From NCBI RefSeq assembly GCF_019127135.1, contig NZ_JAHOEA010000010.1:16383-80382 (forward strand): 64,000 nucleotides of DNA, given 5' to 3'. Below are positions 51,772 through 60,297 of the stretch, one piece after another. Numbering within the stretch: the first letter of the stretch is position 1; the number at the start of each line of letters is the position of its first letter. The translations under genes were made by a program, and so were the position numbers. Below the pieces are notes generated by a model. That model made no database searches. It was not told the DNA's origin and saw only the letters and a list, made by a program, of their open reading frames with translations. Source of the DNA: Segatella copri (GTDB lineage: Bacteria > Bacteroidota > Bacteroidia > Bacteroidales > Bacteroidaceae).

Positions 51772-52787
51772 AGTTTTTTTTCGATAAAATAGAGTTGTTC
51801 CTTTAAGCCTGCGGCATTGTTTGGAATTTTGTTTTTATATCTTCTGTAGTCATATTCGAACAATCTGAATGTTTGTCTGATTCCTGCTTCTTGAATGATT
51901 TGAGACATTATGTCTGTGGACAGCAAACTTTCGTTGTTGTATGATAATAAGATGTATCTACAGTTGAGATTTGTCAGTAATTCCCGAAACGCTTGTTCTG
52001 CCTTGCTCTTCTTGCAGAAATCCGACATCTTTTCGGGATCGATACGCATGCCAGTTATACCTTTTATCTGTGGGTAATCGTATCTTGCAATAGTTTCGAG
52101 TATATGATAGTTTGGCATATATTGCCTGCCATTATAGGGAGGGTCGAGATAGGCCAAATCGCTGACTACTTGCCGAGCAAAATCAGTGGCGTTCATATTG
52201 TAGCATTTGCAATCAACGTTACTGTGCAAAATTTCTGTTTCTTGGAGAACTAAAGAATTGTAAGTCCTTTTGTCCCAGAATTTCAAGTATGCTCCATAAG
52301 TGCCAGTTATGTTGGACACATATGGTACGGCATTGATAAGCAAAGCTAAAAGATAAAAATATTCACTTTCAGTAATTTGTGGTTTCAATCGTTCTATCTC
52401 TTGCCTTATCAAGTCTATCTTTATGGCATTTTTATTTTGGAAATACATCCTTTTACTATTCTCGTTTGGAGAATAGTTCTGGTAGATAAAAGCTGTATTG
52501 ATGTCGAACCATTTGGCATTTTCGATGGTTAGAGTGTTGAGGTGATTGATAGTTTCTTTCAACTTTGGACTTATAGGATTGTCCATTTCCAACATTCCTT
52601 TGCTCAATACGTACGACATATATAAACTGTCGTTAGAGTAAACGGAGTATCCGTTTTGCTTAAAGAATCGTGACACGACTCCTGTCCCCGAAAATACATC
52701 AGCAATGGTCTGAACATTCTCGGTGTTTTGGTCGATGACATTTTTGATGTTGGACAACATCAATATCTTACTTCCTATGTAGCGCAT
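51768..52787 (-). CDS. D12-class adenine methyltransferase, first half of an M.FokI-like pair
   Basis: 339 residues. It starts MRYIGSKILMLSNIKNVIDQ and has SAM motif ADVFSGTGVVSRFFKQNG (29-46), resembling the N-terminal half of M.FokI (MRxIGSKxxLLxNI and DxFSGTxxV). Catalytic motif IV is DLAYLDPPYNGRQYMPNYHI. KYILLSYNNESLLS is conserved further on. It should methylate one strand of the asymmetric site while the next gene handles the other. It is the first gene of the restriction operon, so modification is made before the endonuclease. A 10-bp inverted repeat lies 13-46 bases upstream. Confidence 0.93.
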   Translation of the reverse strand: MRYIGSKILMLSNIKNVIDQNTENVQTIADVFSGTGVVSRFFKQNGYSVYSNDSLYMSYVLSKGMLEMDNPISPKLKETINHLNTLTIENAKWFDINTAFIYQNYSPNENSKRMYFQNKNAIKIDLIRQEIERLKPQITESEYFYLLALLINAVPYVSNITGTYGAYLKFWDKRTYNSLVLQETEILHSNVDCKCYNMNATDFARQVVSDLAYLDPPYNGRQYMPNYHILETIARYDYPQIKGITGMRIDPEKMSDFCKKSKAEQAFRELLTNLNCRYILLSYNNESLLSTDIMSQIIQEAGIRQTFRLFEYDYRRYKNKIPNNAAGLKEQLYFIEKKL

Positions 52788-52799
52788 ACAGTATCTTTG

Positions 52800-52833
52800 A
52801 TTGATAGTTTGCTAATTGCACCCAACTATCAAT
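52800..52833. promoter_or_regulatory. 10-bp inverted repeat in the leader of the restriction operon
   Basis: ATTGATAGTT (52800-52809) with AACTATCAAT (52824-52833), 14-base loop, just upstream of the first methyltransferase ATG. No separate C-protein gene is visible, so it could be an operator for a methyltransferase or a leader hairpin. No canonical -7 box was found between it and 52860. Confidence 0.45.
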
Positions 52834-52854
52834 CCGCAAAACGCAATAGGGTAT

Positions 52855-53121
52855 AAAAAAGGCGTGATGCCTCTTATCGCGTTTAGCACGGGGCGGCCTC
52901 GGAATGGAGCCCCGGAATACCTAATAAGAATGCATCACGCCTATGGCGTGTGCATCGCTGTTGGTATTCCAGAGGCTACAATACGAGCCACCTGTCACAT
53001 ATTATTTTCGTGCTTTTTATTCCAATTAGAGTTTCCGAGGCTCTTGGCTAAACGCGAAATAATAGCGAATGCGTAATTTTTACCCACAATGTCTTGGAAA
53101 AATGCCGTGAAAGGCGAAATT
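52855..53121 (-). ncRNA. Candidate structured non-coding RNA, about 265 nt
   Basis: A minus-strand -7 box (53128-53135) is followed by about 265 bases without a good coding frame and then by a strong intrinsic terminator-like end: an 11-bp stem (52860-52870 with 52932-52942), an inner 5-bp stem (TCTTA/TAAGA), a 6-bp apical stem (52889-52894 with 52909-52914) and TTTTTT at 52855-52860. Further complementarity (GGAATACC at 52914-52921 with GGTATTCC at 52963-52970) allows an alternative fold. It reads towards the restriction operon and stops about 70 bases before it. I could not match it to 6S, SRP, tmRNA or RNase P. Alternatives: a dispersed intergenic repeat or a decayed small gene. Confidence 0.45.
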
Positions 53122-53127
53122 CCTATG

Positions 53128-53135
53128 CAAAGGTA
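53128..53135 (-). promoter_or_regulatory. -7 promoter box (TACCTTTG) of the candidate RNA
   Basis: Perfect TAnnTTTG element on the minus strand with no convincing gene start downstream. Confidence 0.6.
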
Positions 53136-53427
53136 CAATAAAAAAATGAAAAGGTGGAATAAATGCATCTTTATTTTTAAGCAAACGGCTTTCTTTTTGT
53201 TTTATAAGGTGAAATTACTAAAAAATAACATTGTAAATGGGCAAAATATGCTGTCAAAAGCTGTATTGAAAAATATAAGCAAGCAAAGAGAAGTGAATGC
53301 AGAAAATGCAATCAACGAGACTGCCATGGCTGCAGAAACTCGCAAGGTTAGATAGGCAATCTTGTTTTCGAGAGATAGAAATTTATATCCCTTAGTTAAG
53401 GAGACTGTCTTAGGCAGACTTGATACG

Positions 53428-53520
53428 GTGAAACGCCGTACATGGGTATTGACAGGCATCTGAACTGTTGCAAAATATGCGCCAGTTGCGTTTTGTGGTT
53501 GTTGCAAAAAATGCAATAAC
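53428..53520 (+). repeat. Flanking repeat, right of the restriction island
   Basis: Direct-orientation partner of 47709-47876 in two collinear blocks. The remainder of 53136-53625 is AT-rich; the frames there show no recognisable domain or start signals and I annotate no gene. Confidence 0.6.
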
Positions 53521-53625
53521 CTCATTTCCCTCCATAACCCAACAAAAAAAGCATGGCGCAAATCACTGCGCCATGCCCCAATAAAAGAAAACCTTATAGT
53601 CAAAATAGAAATTAGCTATTCTTCT

Positions 53626-55143
53626 TTAGTACTTCGCATTTTGAGGATCAAAGTTGGTCCAGCCGCTCATCCAGTTGGTGCTGCCATCGAAGGCTCCGAT
53701 GTAGGTTACGGTGTCGAAACCTGTCCAGCCGGCGAAACTTGCGGCATCGAGCAATGGGCTTCCTGCGATAGGAGTATAGCCATCTGCACCAACCAATAAG
53801 GTCCATGAATCAAAATACTTGTTGCTCTGCTCTGCAAAGAAGAAGGTGTTGCTGTATGACTTCTGATTCTTGTCGATATCCTTCTTGTTCGCTGCATCGT
53901 AGAGGTAATCCTCATACTGCTTGTTGGCATCAGTGCCAACGGCATCCATACCAGCGAAATATACATTCTGAAGCTTGAACTTGCCATCCTTGGCATCCTT
54001 TACAGTTTCACCCTTCTCACCATCAATAATCAAACCGATAGGCCAGCCTAAGGCCACTGAGTTGATGCAGTTGAGGTTAGAAGAACGGCGAATCTGCATG
54101 GCTGACTGGAACTTGCCAAGGGCTGAACCATTGTTTGGATTGTATGCACCGGCATTGATATAATCTGTGGTGTTCTGGAACTTATTATCCAATACCTTAG
54201 GACCTACGAAGGTGATGTTAGAGAAGGTTGCCTTGGTACGAGGATCCACGGTAGCACCATCGGCACAGTTGTCGCTCTCGAAACCGTTGCTCTGAGAGGT
54301 ATCGGCTATCTTGCTGTCACGCAGTGAAAGACCATACTGCACCTTTCCTGAGAAACCGTTATCGGTATCGAAATCGTCATCCCAACCCTTGTAGGCTACG
54401 AGATACTTGCAGTTTACGGTACCGCCAAACCACTCGAAGGAATCATCATTGGAATAAGATACCTGAACGTGGTCTATCTCTGTGCCTGAACCTACAGAAC
54501 CTAAGGTTAAACCATTGATTTCCTTATCCTTCTGGAATGGATAACCGGCAAACTCGATGCGTACATAACTTAAGGCTCCTGAGTTGTCTGCATCATCTGC
54601 GCCACCATGCTTGGTACGAGGACCACCCTCTATCTGCTGCTCAGTCTGGTTGTTCTTAGCCTTGCCGCAGAGAATGATGCCACCCCAGTCGCCAGGCTTT
54701 CTGCTGCCGGCAGCCTCTTCAGATGTAAAGACAATAGGCTCTGTGGCTGTACCCTTGGCGATGAGCTTGCCGCCACGCTCTGTGATGAGTGCCGCCTTGG
54801 TCTGCTTGTCGCCCTTGATGATCGTTCCCGGTTCGATGGTAAGCTCAGCACCATCTGCAATATATACCCATCCCTTGAGGAGATAAGTGCCTTTCTTCAA
54901 AGTCTGCTTGCCTGTGAAGACGAATTCCTGGTCGCCGTTACCAATCTGTGTTCCGTTGGCGTTTTCCTTGTCATCTGTTTCGAAGAGGATGTGGTCGCAA
55001 GCCTTCAAGCCGCCATTGGTTGTCCACTTGTAAGCTACTTCTGATCCAGAATTTGGATCGTCATTATCACTGCTGCAGCTGCTCAACATGGCAGATGCTG
55101 CGAGGATGCCCATGCATCCTAAAAAATACATCTTGTTCATCAT
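53626..55143 (-). CDS. Surface lipoprotein with right-handed beta-helix-like fold
   Basis: 505 residues. Lipoprotein signal with Cys23 (ASAMLSSCSSDNDD), acidic residues after Cys as in surface-exposed lipoproteins. The body has the pattern of the T9SS/PUL-associated beta-helix family: GTYLLKGWVYIADGAELTIE, PGTIIKGDKQTKAALITERG, GKLIAKGTATEPIVFTSEEA, GGADDADNSGALSYVRIEFA, IDHVQVSYSNDDSFEWFGGT, NCKYLVAYKGWDDDFDTDNG. No pectate-lyase catalytic set was recognised. It is encoded 62 bases downstream of a TonB-dependent receptor, with no SusD, a pairing frequent in Bacteroidota. It is probably the binding partner of that receptor; the ligand is unknown. Confidence 0.85.
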   Translation of the reverse strand: MMNKMYFLGCMGILAASAMLSSCSSDNDDPNSGSEVAYKWTTNGGLKACDHILFETDDKENANGTQIGNGDQEFVFTGKQTLKKGTYLLKGWVYIADGAELTIEPGTIIKGDKQTKAALITERGGKLIAKGTATEPIVFTSEEAAGSRKPGDWGGIILCGKAKNNQTEQQIEGGPRTKHGGADDADNSGALSYVRIEFAGYPFQKDKEINGLTLGSVGSGTEIDHVQVSYSNDDSFEWFGGTVNCKYLVAYKGWDDDFDTDNGFSGKVQYGLSLRDSKIADTSQSNGFESDNCADGATVDPRTKATFSNITFVGPKVLDNKFQNTTDYINAGAYNPNNGSALGKFQSAMQIRRSSNLNCINSVALGWPIGLIIDGEKGETVKDAKDGKFKLQNVYFAGMDAVGTDANKQYEDYLYDAANKKDIDKNQKSYSNTFFFAEQSNKYFDSWTLLVGADGYTPIAGSPLLDAASFAGWTGFDTVTYIGAFDGSTNWMSGWTNFDPQNAKY

Positions 55144-55205
55144 TATTTCCTGTTTTATTAAACAAACATCTATTATTATCTTTCTTGAAATTCTACGGAT
55201 AGTCT

Positions 55206-58022
55206 CTAAAATTTATAGATTGCCTGCAAACCGATATTTCTGCCCGGCTTGTAGCATCTTGCAATTTCTTCCACTTCCTTCTTGCTTCCGTCGCTATACG
55301 TTACATCAGCAAACTGCTTGTAATATATCTTTTCTGCAAGAAGATCCCTTACGTTGAGCTTCAGCTCCAGATGGCCTCCGAATTTCTTAGCCAGCGAGAA
55401 GTCGATGGTGTTGCGGGGCATCTCGTAGCTGTGAGGCACTCGGGAATTGGAGTCATCGCCTGTGCTTCCTTCGCTTCTGCCCACACCGATGATTCGCTTG
55501 CCTATGCGGTTGTAGAGCAGGGCGATATCCATCTTCAATGGCTCGTTTTTATAGAAGATGCCGGTGTTGATAAGGTATGGCGACTGACCCTGCATCGGTC
55601 TGTTTTCCTCTTTCGAACCCTTCTCAAACTGCACCTTGCTCTTGATGAGGGCACCATTAAACGACCAGCTGAAATCCTTCAATCCTATGAAACCGAGATT
55701 CTTTCTGATATCCAGCTCAACACCGTAATTGTTGGCACTCTTCGCATTCTTGTAAGAATAGATGAGGTCTGTGCCGCCTGCCACCGTGTAGGTCCACTCG
55801 ATAGGAGAATCGAAGTGCTTGTAGAAGACAGCCAGCGAAATGAGCTCTCCACGGGATGGATACCACTCATATCGCAGGTCGAGGTTATCGACATAACAGT
55901 TCTTCAACTCAGTGTTTCCCTGCACATTGCTGGCAAGGTCGAAGTCGTAATACACCGACGACGATACTTCACGGAATTCTGGTCGGTTAATACTGCGGCC
56001 ATACGACAGTCGCACCTGGTGCTGGTCGTTAATCTTGTATGTTGTACTGAGAGATGGAAAAACATCATCGGTCTTGTAATGACGGCTCGATTCACTCTTC
56101 TCGTAGTCACGGGAATTGGAGATGAGTTCCATATCATTATGCTCGAAGCGGACACCGGCGTGGATGCCGAGTTTGCCAAAGGGGAGAGACAACGCCAGGT
56201 ATCCTGCGCCTAAGGTGTTGTGTCCGCGGTAGTTATTGCGCATCTGCTTTTCCTCCAGAAGATACAGCTTGTCGTAATCCATGTTTGCCTCGCTGGAGAG
56301 CAGGGTAGGGATGTCGCTGTGGCGGAAGTCGGATGGCATGTTGTTAGCTGAAACATTCCAGTTGTAGATGAAGTTGCGGGTCTGGTATTCTCGGCTGCGA
56401 TACTCCCCATAGGCACCCACCTGCAAGTCTGGCTCAAAGTTGCCAAACTTGAAGTGGTGCTTGTCATTTACACCAAGAGAGAGAATGTGTTCGTCGAGTT
56501 GAGTCCACTCGCGGGATATGTCGTTGCCAGTGCTCAGGGCATAAACGCCCGATTCAAGAGCATCGTCGATGAGGTATCTACGACGGTCAGGCAAATGACG
56601 GTTGGCATACGCATACCCGATACTCCAGTCAAGGGCATCGCTAGTGAAGGTGTGCTTGCCGGTAAGCTGACCGTTATATGTAGTTCGACTGCGGTAGTAA
56701 TACTCTGCGCTTCGCTCCAAATTCGACTGGGCGCTCACGCCATCACGCCAGGTATATCGGCTGGTAGCCAACTGGTTGAAGATGTTCTTGAGCTGATACT
56801 TGTGGTTGCCGTCCTTGGAAAGGAAGGTGAAGTTGAGCATTGCTCCGAGTCTCACGTTATTATTATACTGGTCGTCAACAGAGTGACGAAGATAGTTCGG
56901 CTTGTCGTTTGCCGCATCATAGATGCCATAGAGATTGTTCTCCATGTTCTCGTAGGTGCGGTATTCGTTGGTATAGTTCAGGGCGGCGAGCATGCCGAGT
57001 GTTCTTCCGCCGAGCATCCAGCGCTGGTTTAGGCTGGCTGCCAGTTTCAAGTCGCCCAAAGGCTTCTTGTTCTTCACGAGCCAATCGTTGTTAAGTCCGT
57101 TTCCCTGGAGCGAAGTAGCATAATCGCCCACCGGTTTTCCGTTGGCATCGAGCTGCGGATTCAAGTCAGCATGGATGCCCCCATTCAGGTTTCTCAAGCC
57201 ATTGTCGAACCCAAGGAAATCGGTTCCGGAACCTTTTGAGTAAGAGAAGTCCTTGAAGGCAGAAGATGTATTCCAGTTTCCGCCTATGGCGATGTTGAAA
57301 CTGTTTTCTGCCGGAATCTCCTTGGTGTTGACGATGATGAAACCGCCCGAGTAATCAGCAGGATATTCAGCCGTTGGCGACTTCACGATGGTGAGGTTGT
57401 CGATTTGCGAACTTGGGATAATGTCGAAGGAGAATGCCCTGGAATCAGCCTCAGAACTTGGCACTGCTCCTCCGTTCACCCACACATTGTTATAACGCTG
57501 AGACAATCCTCTTACCATTACGAATTTATCGTCGATGAGGCTCACGCCTGGCACTCGGCGTATCACCTCACCCGCATTCGTATCCTGAGTTCTGGATATT
57601 TCCTGTGCCGAAACATTGCTCACGATGACGGGACTGTTTTTGGCCACCTGTATCATTGCCGCATCCGTATTACGCCTTTCCACTGCGGTAACGGTCACCT
57701 CCTTCAGCTGCTGTTCATCAGGTTGCAGCGCGATCACCTGGTCTGCATCCTTCGCCTGAACCCCGTCAATTTTTTGAGTCTTATATCCTACATAATTTAT
57801 ATATAGTGTATATTTCTTGTCTTTATCCAATCCATCGATCTGGAAGTTTCCGTCGATGTTGGTGATAGCCTTCACATTGGTTCCATCCACAGTGACGACT
57901 GCACCGATGAGTGTCTCTTTCGATTTCTGGTCGATAACCACACCCTTAATCTGTTGCGCCCACGTTGGCATGCTAGCCGCCGAGAGCAATCCTAATACAA
58001 TAATTCCCCTTTTAGCATTCAT
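55206..58022 (-). CDS. TonB-dependent outer-membrane receptor
   Basis: 938 residues. Signal peptide (ending MPTWAQ, about 22), CarboxypepD_reg-like domain (IKGVVIDQKSKETLIGAVVT, ITNIDGNFQIDGL), then a plug with RNTDAAMIQVAKNSPVIVSN, GEVIRRVPGVSLIDDKFVMV, RGLSQRYNNVWVNGGAVPSS and SPTAEYPADYSGGFIIVNTK, and a barrel ending AIYKF. The plug blocks are those of the receptors that pair with beta-helix lipoproteins rather than SusC. Substrate unknown; candidates are metal complexes or glycopeptides. It is the first gene of the pair and has a -7 box at 58048-58055. Confidence 0.93.
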   Translation of the reverse strand: MNAKRGIIVLGLLSAASMPTWAQQIKGVVIDQKSKETLIGAVVTVDGTNVKAITNIDGNFQIDGLDKDKKYTLYINYVGYKTQKIDGVQAKDADQVIALQPDEQQLKEVTVTAVERRNTDAAMIQVAKNSPVIVSNVSAQEISRTQDTNAGEVIRRVPGVSLIDDKFVMVRGLSQRYNNVWVNGGAVPSSEADSRAFSFDIIPSSQIDNLTIVKSPTAEYPADYSGGFIIVNTKEIPAENSFNIAIGGNWNTSSAFKDFSYSKGSGTDFLGFDNGLRNLNGGIHADLNPQLDANGKPVGDYATSLQGNGLNNDWLVKNKKPLGDLKLAASLNQRWMLGGRTLGMLAALNYTNEYRTYENMENNLYGIYDAANDKPNYLRHSVDDQYNNNVRLGAMLNFTFLSKDGNHKYQLKNIFNQLATSRYTWRDGVSAQSNLERSAEYYYRSRTTYNGQLTGKHTFTSDALDWSIGYAYANRHLPDRRRYLIDDALESGVYALSTGNDISREWTQLDEHILSLGVNDKHHFKFGNFEPDLQVGAYGEYRSREYQTRNFIYNWNVSANNMPSDFRHSDIPTLLSSEANMDYDKLYLLEEKQMRNNYRGHNTLGAGYLALSLPFGKLGIHAGVRFEHNDMELISNSRDYEKSESSRHYKTDDVFPSLSTTYKINDQHQVRLSYGRSINRPEFREVSSSVYYDFDLASNVQGNTELKNCYVDNLDLRYEWYPSRGELISLAVFYKHFDSPIEWTYTVAGGTDLIYSYKNAKSANNYGVELDIRKNLGFIGLKDFSWSFNGALIKSKVQFEKGSKEENRPMQGQSPYLINTGIFYKNEPLKMDIALLYNRIGKRIIGVGRSEGSTGDDSNSRVPHSYEMPRNTIDFSLAKKFGGHLELKLNVRDLLAEKIYYKQFADVTYSDGSKKEVEEIARCYKPGRNIGLQAIYKF

Positions 58023-58047
58023 AACCTATATCGTTTGATTTCGGTTG

Positions 58048-58055
58048 CAAAGGTA
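58048..58055 (-). promoter_or_regulatory. -7 promoter box (TACCTTTG) of the TonB-receptor operon
   Basis: Perfect TAnnTTTG element 26 bases upstream of the ATG at 58022. Confidence 0.75.
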
Positions 58056-58140
58056 CGGCAGCATTATTACACCATGGTTGCAATGAAGTTGAAAGGCATT
58101 GACGAAGCTGCGACAAAGATGTTACGGCATGCTTTTCCTG

Positions 58141-58280
58141 TTGCAACAACTAAAAAAGTTTAAACATTTAACCTGATGTTATGAGATAAATATAGAAATA
58201 ACTATATTTGCAGCATGATTACGGAATATGGTATAGAGGCAAAGTCTAATTCTGAGATTATATCAGAATTGGGAGGACGA
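58141..58280 (+). repeat. 140-base direct repeat, left copy (front of hipB-type gene)
   Basis: Matches 58626-58765: promoter (TATATTTG at 58203-58210), ATG and the first 22 codons of the HTH gene. In the 66 coding bases only two differ; the upstream part is more diverged. The copies flank 345 bases of unrelated DNA. Confidence 0.85.
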
Positions 58281-58316
58281 TGCTATACATATAAACATAA
58301 AATTTTAAAGCTATGA
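58215..58316 (+). pseudogene. Truncated duplicate of the hipB-type gene
   Basis: Starts exactly like the intact gene (MITEYGIEAKSNSEIISELG) but leaves the homology after GGR and ends 11 codons later in unrelated sequence. The helix-turn-helix is missing, so no DNA-binding product is expected. Its promoter copy is intact and may still be active. Confidence 0.8.
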
Positions 58317-58565
58317 ATATGAGGAGATTTATATTTTTTCTGATTGTCTGCGAGTTTATGTCTTTGGCATGTATTGCTGCAAATAAGACTATAAAAGGAC
58401 ATATTGTAGATGAATTTGGTAAGAACGTTGAATTCGCTAGCGTATATGTAGATAGTATATATGCGGTATCTGACAAGTAGCGGTAATGGTGAAATTCATT
58501 TTCCTGCTTATTTCAAGAAGGGCTGTGTGAGAAATCTGTGTACAGATAGGAAAAAGAATTTGCCA
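58313..58565 (+). pseudogene. Fragment of an outer-membrane protein with CarboxypepD_reg-like N-terminus
   Basis: From ATG 58313 the frame gives a signal-peptide-like start (RRFIFFLIVCEFMSLACIAA), then IKGHIVDEFGKNVEFASVYV, the usual beta-sandwich at the front of TonB receptors, and stops at TAG (58478-58480). The next homologous residues (GNGEIHFPAYFKKG) continue in the +1 frame, so the gene is frameshifted and cut short. It lies between the two copies of the hipB-type front end. Confidence 0.65.
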
Positions 58566-58687
58566 GTAACCTTGGGCGTTTCTCTTTATGGTATATCTGC
58601 AAAGCATCTTCTGTAACATTTTTTATTGCAATAACTAAAGATATTTAAATATTTAACCCTATATTTGGCGATAAATAAAGAAATAAC

Positions 58688-58695
58688 TATATTTG
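58688..58695 (+). promoter_or_regulatory. -7 promoter box (TATATTTG) of hipBA, very close to the start codon
   Basis: Perfect TAnnTTTG element ending five bases before the ATG at 58700. Since Bacteroidota transcription starts a few bases after this box, the mRNA is probably leaderless or nearly so. Confidence 0.7.
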
Positions 58696-58699
58696 CATC

Positions 58700-59017
58700 A
58701 TGATTACGGAATATGGTATAGAGGCAAAGTCTAATTCTGAGATTATATCTGAATTAGGAGGACGATTCAAGCAATATCGTCTGTTCAGCAATCTCACTCA
58801 GAAAGAGGTGGCTGTAAAGGCTGGTGTGAGCATTTTCACCATTAGCCAGTTTGAAAAAGGCGAAGCTAAGAACATAGGCTTTGGCACTATTCTTTCTCTG
58901 TTGAGGAGCATCGGATTCCTGGAGGAAGCAGAGAAACTCTTGCCGCCATTGCCAATGCTGCCTAGCCAAGTGAAGAAAATGAATGAAAAGAAGGAAAGGG
59001 TAAGACATGAAAGATAA
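58700..59017 (+). CDS. hipB: HipB-type XRE-family antitoxin/regulator
   Basis: 105 residues. The helix-turn-helix is clear: LGGRFKQYRLFSNLTQKEVA, VKAGVSIFTISQFEKGEAKN, IGFGTILSLLRSIGFLEEAE. The C-terminal tail is Pro/Lys rich (LLPPLPMLPSQVKKMNEKKE) and may contact HipA. It represses its own operon as a dimer and neutralises HipA in the known systems. It overlaps hipA by 11 bases. The front end is duplicated upstream (58141-58280). Confidence 0.9.
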   Translation: MITEYGIEAKSNSEIISELGGRFKQYRLFSNLTQKEVAVKAGVSIFTISQFEKGEAKNIGFGTILSLLRSIGFLEEAEKLLPPLPMLPSQVKKMNEKKERVRHER

Positions 59018-60266
59018 TGTTGTGCAGGTGAATTTGTGGGATAAGAATGTAGGCTTGTTGTCTTGGGATGACAAGCGCAGCTGCTCTGTCTTCCAATTCG
59101 ACAAGAATTTTATGCAGTATGGATGGAATATTGCTCCATTGGTAGCACCGTTGGATTCTGTTTATGTACAAAGAACTTTCCCTATGTCGGGAAACAGAGA
59201 AAAACTTTATGCCGGTTTGCCAGAGTTCGTAGCAGATTCTCTGCCTGACCATTGGGGAAATGTGGTCTTCCAGAAATGGATGGAAGCCAATCATCTGCAA
59301 TCCAAAATGGTAAATGCAGTGGATAGACTGTCTTTTATCGGTAAGAGAGCAATGGGTGCCTTGGAATTTCAACCTGCTCATATCCAGGAGGATGCATCTG
59401 TAAATATCGAGTTGGCTTCACTTTATGAACTTGCCAATAAGATATTTCTGGATAGGCAGGATGTGAACATTGATATGAGCAACAGTCTTATTCTTGAAGA
59501 TCTGTACAAGGTGGGAACTTCCGCTGGTGGTCAGCGTCCTAAGGCGATTATCGGCATGGATGAAACTACAGGTATTATTCGTTCTGGGCAAGCCGATTTG
59601 CCAACCAACTTTAAGCACTATATATTGAAGTTTGATACAAGCAGGAAAAATGAACTTCCTTTTACCAGGGTAGAGATGGCTTATTATCTGATGGCTAAGG
59701 ATGCCGGTATCAATATGATGCCTTCTCGTTTGGTAGAGATTGAAGGATCCCAGAATTTTCTGACCCAACGCTTTGATAGAGTGGAGGGTAGAAAAATATA
59801 TACTCAGACTTTAGCTGCCATGAGTTCCTTGGCTGATACTTACGAAGATTTGTTTGTGGTGGGTAGAAAACTGAAATTGTCTGCAGAAGAGCAAACCCAG
59901 CAGTATAGAAGAATGGTGTTTAATGTTCTTGCAGAGAATGTTGATGACCATACCAAGAACTTCTCATTTGTGATGTATCCCAATGGAGAATGGCATATAT
60001 CGCCAGCTTACGACATCGTGTTTTCCGCCGATCCTGATTCGCATTTCTATCGTAACCATGAACTTACGATTCTTGGCAAGCGAAAGAATATAACGAAGCA
60101 GGATTTGATGCTTTTTGCACAAAGACAGGATATCAGTAATGCTTCTAATATCATAGAAGAAGTGGAAGACATAGTGATGAACTTCAAGTCTTATGCCGAA
60201 AAAGTGGAAATTGATGAGCACTGGATACGCAAAATAGAACGGGTTTTGGAAGAAATCCGTAAGTAA
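59007..60266 (+). CDS. hipA: HipA-family serine/threonine kinase toxin
   Basis: 419 residues. N-terminal HipA domain (VNLWDKNVGLLSWDDKRSCS, FAGLPEF-type block LPEFVADSLPDHWGN) and kinase domain. The nucleotide loop is KVGTSAGGQRPKAIIGMD (168-185), whose Ser is the autophosphorylated position in E. coli HipA. The catalytic loop is AENVDDHTKNFSFV (D313/D314) and the metal-binding motif is SPAYDIVFS (D336). All residues needed for activity appear present. In the known system the kinase phosphorylates glutamyl-tRNA synthetase; the target here is unknown. Confidence 0.94.
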   Translation: MKDNVVQVNLWDKNVGLLSWDDKRSCSVFQFDKNFMQYGWNIAPLVAPLDSVYVQRTFPMSGNREKLYAGLPEFVADSLPDHWGNVVFQKWMEANHLQSKMVNAVDRLSFIGKRAMGALEFQPAHIQEDASVNIELASLYELANKIFLDRQDVNIDMSNSLILEDLYKVGTSAGGQRPKAIIGMDETTGIIRSGQADLPTNFKHYILKFDTSRKNELPFTRVEMAYYLMAKDAGINMMPSRLVEIEGSQNFLTQRFDRVEGRKIYTQTLAAMSSLADTYEDLFVVGRKLKLSAEEQTQQYRRMVFNVLAENVDDHTKNFSFVMYPNGEWHISPAYDIVFSADPDSHFYRNHELTILGKRKNITKQDLMLFAQRQDISNASNIIEEVEDIVMNFKSYAEKVEIDEHWIRKIERVLEEIRK

Positions 60267-60297
60267 GCGATTTCATCAGGCAATATTTTTAGCCCCC

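Noticed and set aside
52816..53076. 86-codon plus-strand frame over the candidate RNA
   Set aside because: It runs through the hairpin stems and has no domain, promoter or ribosome-binding site; structure explains the sequence better than coding.
53089..53603. Two overlapping frames of 88 and 133 codons
   Set aside because: Low-complexity AT-rich composition, no start signals, and overlap with the flanking repeat; judged non-coding.
55371..56213. 280-codon frame antisense to the TonB receptor
   Set aside because: Shadow of the receptor barrel; no supporting motif.
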